Below the pieces are notes generated by a model, which worked only from the letters and a program-made list of their open reading frames with translations, ran no database searches and was not told where the DNA came from. Shown here piece after piece: positions 1 to 6,895 of a stretch of 13,615 nucleotides of DNA. Position 1 is the first letter of the stretch, and each line of letters opens with the position of its first letter. The translations under genes were made by a program, and so were the position numbers. This DNA is from an uncultured Clostridia bacterium. GTDB lineage: Bacteria; Bacillota; Clostridia; Lachnospirales; Lachnospiraceae. The stretch is from assembly GCA_947088195.1 (NCBI GenBank), contig CAMUFS010000048.1:1-13615 (forward strand), written 5' to 3'.

Positions 1-49
1 ATTTATGTTTTATTATTTTCAAGAAACCTTCAGATAATCAGTTCTATAC

Positions 50-78
50 TTGCACATTCTGTAAAAATAGTATAAGAT
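50..78 (+). promoter_or_regulatory. Candidate promoter followed by an orphan Shine-Dalgarno
   Basis: TTGCAC at 50-55 and TAAGAT at 73-78 are 17 nt apart, which fits a sigma-A promoter. A perfect AGGAGG sits downstream at 106-111, but no ATG, GTG or TTG follows at usable spacing; the sequence runs into AT-rich DNA and then the IS607-type element. Seen: the boxes and the missing start. Inferred: these are the expression signals of a gene whose start was displaced by the insertion, possibly the DUF362 gene now at 1919. Confidence 0.4.
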
Positions 79-174
79 AGAAAAAACAGGTAAAAAAATA
101 AATTTAGGAGGCATATAACAGATAAATAAAAATTATAAAAATATATAAAATTATTAAAGCTATTTTGGAATTTG

Positions 175-221
175 CCGATATACCTTATAGGGCAATAACC
201 CGAAGTGGGTAATTATATCGG
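175..221. repeat. Inverted repeat at the putative left end of the IS
   Basis: CCGATATA at 175-182 is the exact reverse complement of TATATCGG at 214-221, and the interval contains ACCC/GGGT, which could form a small inner stem. It overlaps the place where the tnpA start codon should be. It may be a subterminal recombinase-binding region, or simply chance in AT-rich DNA. Confidence 0.35.
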
Positions 222-610
222 AATTTTATACAATCCATAAATTTGCCAAAATGATTGGAGTGACTACACAAACGCTCCGAAACTGGGACGCAAACGGAAA
301 GCTTCCTCCGCACCATACATCTCCCAGCGGATATAGGTATTATTCTATCGAACAGTGAAACCAAGTGACAGAGGCAAAATGCAAAAAGGATAAAATTTCT
401 ATCGGCTATTGTAGGGTGTCCAGCCCAAAGCAAAAAGACGACTTGGAACGGCAGGAACTTGTGGAGGATTTGGTTCGGATTATTACGGTTGTTGTCTGCC
501 GGCTTCAGGGCAAGATGGCAAACAAAGCCAGAAAGCGAATCAAGGAGTTGACGGAAAAGGGAGGCGATATGAATGATAAAGTCATACAAAGTCCGTCTGA
601 ACCCCAATAA
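215..610 (+). pseudogene. tnpA: Degenerate IS607-family serine recombinase TnpA
   Basis: Read in one frame from the ATA at 215, the sequence gives a MerR-like helix-turn-helix (KFAKMIGVTTQTLRNWD, then GYRYYS), the start of the resolvase domain (ISIGYCRVSSPKQKDDLERQ, with the presumed catalytic serine in CRVSS), and then directly the C-terminal piece ELVEDLVRIITVVVCRLQGK. Intact IS607 TnpA proteins are around 200 residues and have roughly 100 residues between LERQ and ELVEDLV; that core is missing here as an in-frame deletion. A TGA at 356-358 interrupts EQ(stop)NQ where a Leu codon is normal, and no ATG/GTG/TTG start exists in frame upstream (ATA at 215 sits where Met is expected). A GTG at 365 could start an 81-residue fragment, which cannot be an active recombinase. 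The frame overlaps tnpB by 38 nt. Confidence 0.85.
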
Positions 611-1733
611 CAAACAGCTTACCCGCCTATTTCAATACGCCGGCTGCGCGAGGTTCGCTTATAACTGGACATTGGACCGGGAGCAGGAAAACTACAGGAA
701 AGGCGGGAAGTTCCTGTCTGACTATGATTTGCGTAAGGAGTTCACACAGTTGAAGAAACAGCCTGACTATGAGTGGCTGAATAATATGAGCAACAATGTG
801 GCCAAGCAGGCCATAAAGGACGCCTGTGGGGCGTTTAAGAGATTCTTTACAGGAAAAGCAAACTATCCGAGGTTTAAGAGCAAGAAACATTCTGTGCCGT
901 CTTTCTACCAAGACACCGTGAAAATTAAGTTTACGGATACTCATGTCAAGGTAGAGGGGATCGCGGGCAGCAAGAGGAAGAACCGTCAAAAACAGAACTG
1001 GATACGGCTTTGCGAGAAAGGCCGGATACCAACAGACGGGAAGTACCTCAATCCCCGGTTTACCTTTGACGGTTTGTATTGGTATGTCTCGGTCGGCATT
1101 GCGTATCCTGACAGCGGTTCCTCTCCAGAAACCGACGGGGTAGGGATTGACCTTGGGGTGAAGGACTTGGCGGTCTGTTCAGACGGGAATATCTACAAAA
1201 ACATTAACAAAGACAAGAAGGCAAAGAAGCTAGAGAAACGCAGACGCAGGTTGCAGCGCCGCGTTTCCCGGCAATTCGAAAAGAATAAGGAAGGAGAAAA
1301 TTACTGTAAAACACGCAACATTATAAAAAGCCAAAAGCAGCTTTTGAAGGTAATAAAGCGATTAACGAACATCCATCATAACTATCTGCATCAAACGACA
1401 TCCGAAATCGTGGACAGAAAACCAATGTTCATTTGTATTGAGGACTTGAATGTGAGTGGGATGATGAAGAACCGGCATCTCTCCAAAGCAGTACAGCAGC
1501 AGTTGTTTTATGAGTTCCGAAGGCAGCTGGAGTACAAATGCGGGTGGAAGAGCATTCCTCTTGTGGTTGTGGACCGGTTCTATCCGAGTTCTAAACTGTG
1601 CGTCTGCTGCGGGGTCGTCAAGAAGGATTTGAAACTGTCAGACCGTGTATTCTGGTGCGTCTGTGGAAACGTAATAGACCGGGATTTGCAGGCGGCATTG
1701 AATCTGAAACGATACGGAGAATCCGCAAACTGA
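573..1733 (+). CDS. tnpB: IS607-type TnpB, RNA-guided nuclease family (Cas12 ancestor)
   Basis: The 386-residue product is full length for TnpB. The N-terminal OrfB helix-turn-helix region (about 1-100) starts MIKSYKVRLNP. The RuvC-like parts are GVGIDLGVKDLAV with Asp193, ICIEDLNVSGM with Glu290, and the C-terminal DRDLQAALNL with Asp369/Asp371. A zinc ribbon lies between the last two: CVCCG at 343-347 and CVCG at 362-365. All catalytic positions are present, so the nuclease is plausibly active. TnpB proteins are known to cut DNA guided by an RNA made from the right end of their element. ATG 573 is preceded by GGGAGG at good distance, and the start overlaps the broken tnpA. No frameshift or stop is seen, unlike tnpA, so tnpB has outlived its recombinase. 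Confidence 0.92.
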   Translation: MIKSYKVRLNPNNKQLTRLFQYAGCARFAYNWTLDREQENYRKGGKFLSDYDLRKEFTQLKKQPDYEWLNNMSNNVAKQAIKDACGAFKRFFTGKANYPRFKSKKHSVPSFYQDTVKIKFTDTHVKVEGIAGSKRKNRQKQNWIRLCEKGRIPTDGKYLNPRFTFDGLYWYVSVGIAYPDSGSSPETDGVGIDLGVKDLAVCSDGNIYKNINKDKKAKKLEKRRRRLQRRVSRQFEKNKEGENYCKTRNIIKSQKQLLKVIKRLTNIHHNYLHQTTSEIVDRKPMFICIEDLNVSGMMKNRHLSKAVQQQLFYEFRRQLEYKCGWKSIPLVVVDRFYPSSKLCVCCGVVKKDLKLSDRVFWCVCGNVIDRDLQAALNLKRYGESAN

Positions 1734-1855
1734 CCCTTCACGCCAATGCAGATAGGTACCGAACGTTAATCGGGAATTTACGCCTGTGGACTGTACACGA
1801 ACTTGCAAGTAGCTTCGGCGAAAGCATACAGGCTGAAGCAGGAATGAAACAGAAA
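1734..1855 (+). ncRNA. Putative omega/reRNA scaffold at the IS right end
   Basis: Directly after the tnpB stop lies a non-coding stretch with nested pairing: GCCTGT (1782-1787) with ACAGGC (1828-1833), the palindrome ACTTGCAAGT (1801-1810), and GCTT/AAGC (1812-1825). It finishes with GCTGAAGCAGGAATGAAAC near 1832-1850, after which the sequence becomes AT-rich flank. In TnpB systems the guide RNA scaffold spans the end of tnpB and the right end, and the flanking DNA supplies the guide. The position and structure fit that; the exact boundary and transcription are inferred. Confidence 0.5.
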
Positions 1856-1918
1856 AGTGATAAATTTTATAATGTTTATTGATTTTTTTATAAGTTTTCA
1901 GTAACGGCGTAGGGTGGT

Positions 1919-2785
1919 ATGAAATCAACAGTGTATTTTACAAAAACGATTACACCAGAAGGAGTGTTGAAACTTTACAAGGCGCTTGGGAAGGAGTTAG
2001 ACGGAAATGTTGCCATTAAGCTTCATTCAGGAGAGGTTGGCAATCAAAATTTTTTAAAGCCCGATTTCTGGAAACCAGTGATTGATGCAGTCGGTGGTAC
2101 GGTGGTGGAGTGTAATACTGCTTATGAAGGAGAGCGCAACACAACAGAAAAACATCTAAGAACATTAGAGAAGCATGGCTGGAGTAAATATTTTAAGGTT
2201 GATCTGCTGGACGCTGAGGGACCAGATATGGAGCTTGAGATACCAGAAGGAAAAGCAATCAAAAAGAATTTTGTTGGAAAAAATCTTGCAAATTACCAAT
2301 CTATGCTGGTGCTGTCTCATTTTAAAGGGCATCCGATGGGCGGCTATGGCGGAGCAATCAAACAGCTCTCTATTGGAGTGGCATCCTCCTATGGAAAAGG
2401 ATATATACATGGAGTAGGAGATCCGAAGGATTTCTGGAATTCTGATCACGATTCCTTCTTGCGTGCTATGGCAGACGCGGCTTCTTCTGTAGTGAAATAT
2501 TTAAAGGGAAATATTGCTTATATTAATGTGATGAAGAATATGTCCGTTGACTGTGACTGCTGTGCTGTAGCAGAAGATCCTTGCATGAAAGATATTGGTA
2601 TATTGGCTTCTCTTGATCCGATAGCAATCGATCAGGCGTGTCTAGATCTGGTTTATGCTTCTGATGATCCGGGCAGAGACCATTTGATAGAGAGAATTGA
2701 ATCCAAAAATGGAGTATTGACCGTGGAAGCCGCCGCAGCATTGGGCTTTGGTGTAAGAGAATATGAATTAGTGACAATAGAATAG
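1919..2785 (+). CDS. DUF362 domain-containing protein
   Basis: The 288-residue protein belongs to the uncharacterised DUF362 family. Seen: an N-terminal KVYFT-like start (STVYFTKTITPEGVLKLY), the family-type motif SHFKGHPMGGYGGAIKQLSIG at 133-153, a cysteine group VDCDCCAVAEDPC (Cys212, 214, 215, 222), and the family-like DIGILASLDPIAIDQACLDL near 225-244. The cysteines could bind a metal or an Fe-S cluster, but this short form lacks the added ferredoxin domain found in longer DUF362 proteins, and no reaction can be assigned. No signal peptide or membrane segment is evident. ATG 1919 has only a weak AGGGTGG close upstream. The IS607-type element ends about 60 nt before the start, so its native promoter may have been cut off (see 50-78). 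Confidence 0.85.
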   Translation: MKSTVYFTKTITPEGVLKLYKALGKELDGNVAIKLHSGEVGNQNFLKPDFWKPVIDAVGGTVVECNTAYEGERNTTEKHLRTLEKHGWSKYFKVDLLDAEGPDMELEIPEGKAIKKNFVGKNLANYQSMLVLSHFKGHPMGGYGGAIKQLSIGVASSYGKGYIHGVGDPKDFWNSDHDSFLRAMADAASSVVKYLKGNIAYINVMKNMSVDCDCCAVAEDPCMKDIGILASLDPIAIDQACLDLVYASDDPGRDHLIERIESKNGVLTVEAAAALGFGVREYELVTIE

Positions 2786-2810
2786 TAGATGATGTTGTTG
2801 AAATGAAATA

Positions 2811-2902
2811 AGATTTTAGAATCATTTTTGAAGGGAGGGCCGCTCAGAGAATAAGAATGGCTTGGTTATGCGGACCTCTTTCGAAAATGATGATATAAAT
2901 CT
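2811..2902. repeat. 92-nt imperfect palindrome between the DUF362 gene and the LuxE-like gene
   Basis: The left arm (2811-2843) begins AGATTT and contains ATCATTTTTGAA, GAGG and CCGC. The right arm (2870-2902) carries the complementary GCGG, CCTC, TTCGAAAATGAT and AAATCT. The arms match at most positions over about 33 nt around a 26-nt loop. No run of T follows on the plus strand, so it is not a standard intrinsic terminator. It could be a small palindromic repeat element, an RNA processing site or a leader structure for the LuxE-like gene, which starts 25 nt further on. Confidence 0.6.
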
Positions 2903-2926
2903 ATGTTTTGCATAGGAGATAATGGC

Positions 2927-4054
2927 ATGAAATCTCTTTTTTGGCGTCGAGATCCCTACGATCTGGAACATACGGAGCTACTTTTTTTTCAAAAGGTCAT
3001 CACGAATATAATCTTTCAGTTTGACAACTGTACATCTTACCGTCATCTTCTTATCAGCCGAGGTTTTACCCGCGAAAAACTTCTAGCAGTTTCTTCCTTA
3101 GCAGAGCTTCCTTTCATTCCTACCTTGTATTTTAAACATCATTGTATGATCTCTGTACCAGAGCGCAGGCTTTTGATCAAGGCTACTTCTTCTGGTACAA
3201 GTGGAAATAAAAGTGTAGTTGGTCTTGATTTTCAAACACTTCTAGCTGGACTTGGCATGGTGCTTGCTGTGGGCAGAAAACATAAGCTATTGTCTGCTGT
3301 TCCGTGCCATTATATTGTTCTTGGTTATGAATATAACCGTCATGCTTCTATGGCAGTGGCAAAGACAGCGTATGGCTATACATGGCTTGCACCTGCTTTA
3401 TCACGAACGTATGCTTTGACGTATAAGAATGGCAATTATGCTCTTAATCTTGAACATGTGAAACAAAGGCTGATATGCCTTAGCCGTCAGTCATTTCCAG
3501 TTCGAATTATGGGATTTCCCTTTCATGCTTACTGGCTTTTGAGCCAGATGAAGGAAGAAGGAATCCAGCTTAAGATGCCTAAGAGATCTTTGATTGCATT
3601 TGGCGGGGGATGGAAGCAGCACACCTCAAAAAAGGTCGATAAAGAAACTATGTATCAATTAATTGACGAGGTTCTGGGAATAAAAGAGGAGAATTGTCTG
3701 GAATTTTTTGGGGCTGTGGAGCATCCAATTCTATATTGTGCATGTTCCAAGCATCATTTCCATGTACCAATTTACAGTAGAGTGATAATTCGTGATGTTG
3801 ATACGCTTAAGCCCGTGCCAGACGGAACACCGGGACTGGTCAATCTAATTACTCCTATGGTTCACAGTGTTCCACTGGTGAGTATTATGACAGATGATCT
3901 TGGTATTTTACATCACAACTGTGGATGTGGTATACAATCTCCCTATCTGGAATTATTGGGCCGTGTGGGTATGGAGGATATTACTACCTGTGCAGCAGGG
4001 GCAGAAAGCTTGATGAAAACCATTTTGGAAGGAGATATGCATGATTCTTTTTGA
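2927..4054 (+). CDS. LuxE-like acyl-protein synthetase
   Basis: The product (375 aa from this start) matches the LuxE family, which activates a fatty acid with ATP to acyl-AMP, holds the acyl group on a cysteine and passes it to the partner reductase. Seen, numbered from Met at 2927: the nucleotide-binding loop SSGTSG at 88-93, FFGAVEHP at 260-267, DDLG at 323-326, and LLGRVGMEDITTCAAGA near 343-358, whose Cys355 lies where LuxE enzymes carry the acyl-accepting cysteine. An ATG at 2903 is in frame, but AGGAG at 2914-2918 lies 8 nt before the ATG at 2927, so the latter is preferred. The next gene, LuxC-like, overlaps its end by 14 nt, implying coupled translation and a two-subunit complex. No luciferase genes are nearby, so aldehyde for light production is unlikely. 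Confidence 0.88.
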   Translation: MKSLFWRRDPYDLEHTELLFFQKVITNIIFQFDNCTSYRHLLISRGFTREKLLAVSSLAELPFIPTLYFKHHCMISVPERRLLIKATSSGTSGNKSVVGLDFQTLLAGLGMVLAVGRKHKLLSAVPCHYIVLGYEYNRHASMAVAKTAYGYTWLAPALSRTYALTYKNGNYALNLEHVKQRLICLSRQSFPVRIMGFPFHAYWLLSQMKEEGIQLKMPKRSLIAFGGGWKQHTSKKVDKETMYQLIDEVLGIKEENCLEFFGAVEHPILYCACSKHHFHVPIYSRVIIRDVDTLKPVPDGTPGLVNLITPMVHSVPLVSIMTDDLGILHHNCGCGIQSPYLELLGRVGMEDITTCAAGAESLMKTILEGDMHDSF

Positions 4055-5321
4055 TGGAAAAATTTTTTCTGATGATAGGTTAGACTTTATTTTAAATCAA
4101 TTACCAGAGCATTGTATTCACACACTGGAAAACCAAATTTCTCTGTATCAGAAAGTGATTCATGCCTGTTCCATTCTTTCAGAACAAATACAAAAGGGAC
4201 TTTTTGATTCGATCATACAGCCCCTTCTTGACAGAGGAATGTTTACGAAGCACCAGCTTCAACAAGCTGTCTCCTTTTTTCAGCGTGAGCATATAGAAAC
4301 AAAATATCAAATAGAGCTTGGTTGTCTTACAGAGCATCTCGCTCCTATTATACTTCCCTCTGGCATAACAATTCAGAGAAGCTATGTTCCTCTTGGCGTT
4401 CTATTTCATATCGCGGCAGGTAACGCAGAGGGGCTGCCATTTTACAGCGTAATAGAAGGAATGCTTGCTGGAAATATTAATATTTTGAAACTGCCTTCTA
4501 TGGATGATGGATTGTCTATTCTTCTCTTGCAAAAATTAGTTCAGATTGAGCCATGTCTCGCACCTTATATTGCCGTTTTTGACATATCCTCCACTCACAC
4601 AACCATTTTAAAAAAATTAGAAAATATTTCGGATGCCATTGTTGTGTGGGGAGGCGATGAAGCTGTCCGTGCTGCAAGGACATTGGCTTCTCCTTCTACA
4701 CAGATTATTAGCTGGGGACATAAGCTCAGCTTTGCCTATCTGACCTTGGATGCTAAAGAAGAGGAGCTTCGCGGGCTTGCTGCCCATATCTGTGAAACGA
4801 ATCAGCTTCTTTGTAGCTCTTGCCAAGGAATCTTTGTAGATACAGATAAAAAAGATGTGATACAATCCATCGGCCATTCTTTTCTAAAGCTACTGGAAGA
4901 AGAGAGCATAACTTATCCGCCGCTTTCTATTGGAATCCGCGGAAAAACAAGTATTTCTCTTTACAACGAAGAGCTTGAATCGGAAGACTCACACAGAGAA
5001 ATTCTAAGAGGAAAGGGAGCAAGTATTATTCTTTCCTATGATAGTGAGCCAGAATTGTCCTATATGTTTCGTAACTGCTGGATAAAACCCCTCCCTCGAA
5101 AAAACATTGTAAAAATGTTAAAACCATCTAAGGGTTATCTTCAAACAGTCGGGCTTCTCTGCTTAGAAAAAGATCGTCTTGCTTTATCAAAAGAATTGAT
5201 AAAAGCGGGTGTTGTCCGAGTTACTTATGGATCGGATATGTCCCGTACCATACCCGGAGAAGCACATGATGGAGAATATGCATTAAGGCGTTATAGCAAA
5301 TTAGTGGAAGTAGAAATATGA
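4041..5321 (+). CDS. LuxC-like acyl-CoA reductase
   Basis: The 426-residue product belongs to the LuxC family, NADPH-dependent reductases related to aldehyde dehydrogenases that turn an activated fatty acyl group into a fatty aldehyde. Seen: the nucleotide-binding region GVLFHIAAGNAEGLPFYS at 119-136, GNINILKLPS at 144-153, VVWGGDEAVR at 201-210, SWGHKLS at 224-230, and the catalytic-cysteine segment NQLLCSSCQGIFV, where Cys258 aligns with the acylated cysteine of known LuxC; Cys261 is close by. A strong GGAAGGAG (4027-4034) precedes ATG 4041, inside the end of the LuxE-like gene. The two genes form an operon and probably one complex. It ends only 7 nt before the convergent HD-domain gene, and no terminator is seen between them. 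The aldehyde's use is unknown. Confidence 0.9.
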   Translation: MILFDGKIFSDDRLDFILNQLPEHCIHTLENQISLYQKVIHACSILSEQIQKGLFDSIIQPLLDRGMFTKHQLQQAVSFFQREHIETKYQIELGCLTEHLAPIILPSGITIQRSYVPLGVLFHIAAGNAEGLPFYSVIEGMLAGNINILKLPSMDDGLSILLLQKLVQIEPCLAPYIAVFDISSTHTTILKKLENISDAIVVWGGDEAVRAARTLASPSTQIISWGHKLSFAYLTLDAKEEELRGLAAHICETNQLLCSSCQGIFVDTDKKDVIQSIGHSFLKLLEEESITYPPLSIGIRGKTSISLYNEELESEDSHREILRGKGASIILSYDSEPELSYMFRNCWIKPLPRKNIVKMLKPSKGYLQTVGLLCLEKDRLALSKELIKAGVVRVTYGSDMSRTIPGEAHDGEYALRRYSKLVEVEI

Positions 5322-5328
5322 TGTATCT

Positions 5329-5922
5329 TTATTCTATTTTAATTTTGCCATTGTCCACATTGGGCTGCAAAAGCTTTTCGCGGGAATATTCCCAGAGTGT
5401 TTTCGAGCCCTCTGAGGTATGTTGATTTCTTTCTAATATCTGGCTTAGGCACACACCATGCTCCAGCCAGCTTATTCCATTGGAGGCATCGTTAAGAATC
5501 AGTGGCTGTATATGATCCATCGTTCTAGCAAACTTTGCTTCTGGTGTCTCACATGCTTCAAATTCCTCCCATAAATCCCGCAATTTCTTTTTCTGATCCT
5601 CTGGCAGCAGGCTATATATTCTGTCTGCCGCTGCCACCTCCCGCTGTCTCTGAGTTTTCTTTCCCTCTTCGTCATATGCATACGTATCCCCAGCATCAAT
5701 TTCCACCACATCATGCAAAAGAAGCATTGTCACCGTTTTTAATACATCAATTTTCTCATTGGCATATTCACTGAGAAGAACTGTCATAATTGCCGCATGC
5801 CATGCATGTTCTGCATCATTCTCCTTTCTGCTGCCATCCGACAGATAAGTTTGTCTTATAATTTTCTTTTCCTTATCAATCTCTCTGATAAAATTATATT
5901 GTTGATCTAACCTAGATTCCAT
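5329..5922 (-). CDS. HD-domain protein, YfbR/HDDC2-like 5'-deoxynucleotidase family
   Basis: The 197-residue cytoplasmic protein has the metal-binding pattern of HD phosphohydrolases: NDAEHAWH with His39, LLLHDVVEIDAGD with His70-Asp71 plus Glu74 and Asp79, and a late Asp136 in ARTMDHIQPL. This resembles the HD_3 group, in which the studied enzymes dephosphorylate deoxynucleoside 5'-monophosphates. Substrate is inferred from family only. ATG 5922 is preceded on the minus strand by AAGGAGG, a strong ribosome binding site at good spacing. The gene lies 55 nt behind nfo in the same direction and may share transcripts with it; a nucleotidase beside a repair nuclease is compatible with nucleotide or DNA damage clean-up, but this is only suggestive. 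Confidence 0.87.
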   Translation of the reverse strand: MESRLDQQYNFIREIDKEKKIIRQTYLSDGSRKENDAEHAWHAAIMTVLLSEYANEKIDVLKTVTMLLLHDVVEIDAGDTYAYDEEGKKTQRQREVAAADRIYSLLPEDQKKKLRDLWEEFEACETPEAKFARTMDHIQPLILNDASNGISWLEHGVCLSQILERNQHTSEGSKTLWEYSREKLLQPNVDNGKIKIE

Positions 5923-5977
5923 AATAACCTCCTTCTGTATTATTTTTTACTTATCACAAACCAAAATAATAAAACGC

Positions 5978-6808
5978 TTACTTTTCTTTATATAGCTTCT
6001 TCAACTGAGCAATCTCGTCTGCATAACCATCCAGTTCATTTGGAGTTTCCAGATAGAAGGGAAGATCACGAAGCTTTTCATGATTGATAATAACAGCAAA
6101 GGCATCCAAACCAATATTTCCTTTTCCAAGCTTTTCATGTCTGTCTTTCCTGCTTCCTAATAGATTCATACTGTCATTGAGGTGAACGGCCTTTAACCGT
6201 TCTAATCCAATCACTTGATGAAATTCTTTTAGCACATCATCTAAATGAGATACAATATCATATCCGCTGTCAAATACATGGCAAGTATCCAGACATACAC
6301 CCAATCGCTCTTTATTCTCTACCTTATCAATAATAGCTCTCAGCTCCTCAAAGCTTTTTCCGACCTCTGTTCCTTTTCCAGACATAGTTTCCAGCAAAAT
6401 AGTGGTGGGGTAGTCGGATAATTTATTTAACATATCAGCAATATACTCAATTCCTTTTTCACTTCCCTGTCCTACATGGCTGCCGGGGTGAAAATTATAA
6501 TGACTGCCAGGAAGCTTTTGAAGTCTTTTTAGGTCATCCTCCATCGTCTCAAATGCAAATTTGCGCAGTTTTTCATCCTTTGCACAGGGATTTAGCGTAT
6601 AAGGTGCATGAGCAAGTGGAGCAATAAAACCATGACTGTCGGCAAAAGAAAGATATGTGCGAATATCCTTATCATCCCATTCTTTAACACGGCTCCCTCT
6701 TGGATTTCTGGTAAAAAACTGAAAAGTATTTGCCCCTATCTGTTCCATCGTTCTGCCGACACTGGCAAATCCCTTTGCAGTGGACATATGACAACCTATC
6801 TTTAACAT
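5978..6808 (-). CDS. nfo: Deoxyribonuclease IV (AP endonuclease, Nfo family)
   Basis: This is a 276-residue endonuclease IV, which cuts the DNA backbone 5' of abasic sites in base excision repair. It has the usual TIM-barrel length, and all nine zinc ligands known from the E. coli enzyme have counterparts: His67 (LAHAPY), His107 (NFHPGSH), Glu140 (ILLETMSGKG), Asp174 and His177 (CLDTCHVFDSGYD), His209 (HLNDS), Asp222 and His224 (SRKDRHEKLGKG), and Glu254 (YLETPN). It should be active. AAAGGAG lies 8-9 nt before the ATG. It is followed 55 nt later by the HD-domain gene and preceded, 87 nt away, by the aminoglycoside phosphotransferase-like gene, all in the same direction. Confidence 0.96.
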   Translation of the reverse strand: MLKIGCHMSTAKGFASVGRTMEQIGANTFQFFTRNPRGSRVKEWDDKDIRTYLSFADSHGFIAPLAHAPYTLNPCAKDEKLRKFAFETMEDDLKRLQKLPGSHYNFHPGSHVGQGSEKGIEYIADMLNKLSDYPTTILLETMSGKGTEVGKSFEELRAIIDKVENKERLGVCLDTCHVFDSGYDIVSHLDDVLKEFHQVIGLERLKAVHLNDSMNLLGSRKDRHEKLGKGNIGLDAFAVIINHEKLRDLPFYLETPNELDGYADEIAQLKKLYKEK

Positions 6809-6895
6809 AGGAAAGGCTCCTTTCTAAATATAATGGATTTGTTAGATGCTTTTGGAATTATAAATTGGTGAAATTATTATAAAATGTATTATAAA

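Larger units (their letters stand above)
175..1856 (+). mobile_element. IS607-type insertion sequence, degenerate tnpA with intact tnpB
   Basis: The tnpA/tnpB order, the MerR-like helix-turn-helix joined to a serine-recombinase segment in TnpA, and the overlap of the two reading frames identify an IS607-family element. IS607 members have no terminal inverted repeats or target duplications, so the ends given are approximate. The left end is placed at an inverted repeat (175-221) and the right end at the structured region that follows tnpB. The tnpB part looks richer in G+C than the AT-rich flanks, consistent with transfer. Because tnpA is broken, the copy should not move by itself; a related active IS607 would be needed in trans. 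Confidence 0.75.

Noticed and set aside
185..613. Minus-strand frame of 142 codons opposite tnpA
   Set aside because: It is the complement of a recognisable tnpA remnant and has no family features.
2903..2926. Upstream ATG for the LuxE-like gene
   Set aside because: It overlaps the end of the palindrome and has no ribosome binding site, whereas ATG 2927 has AGGAG at 8 nt.
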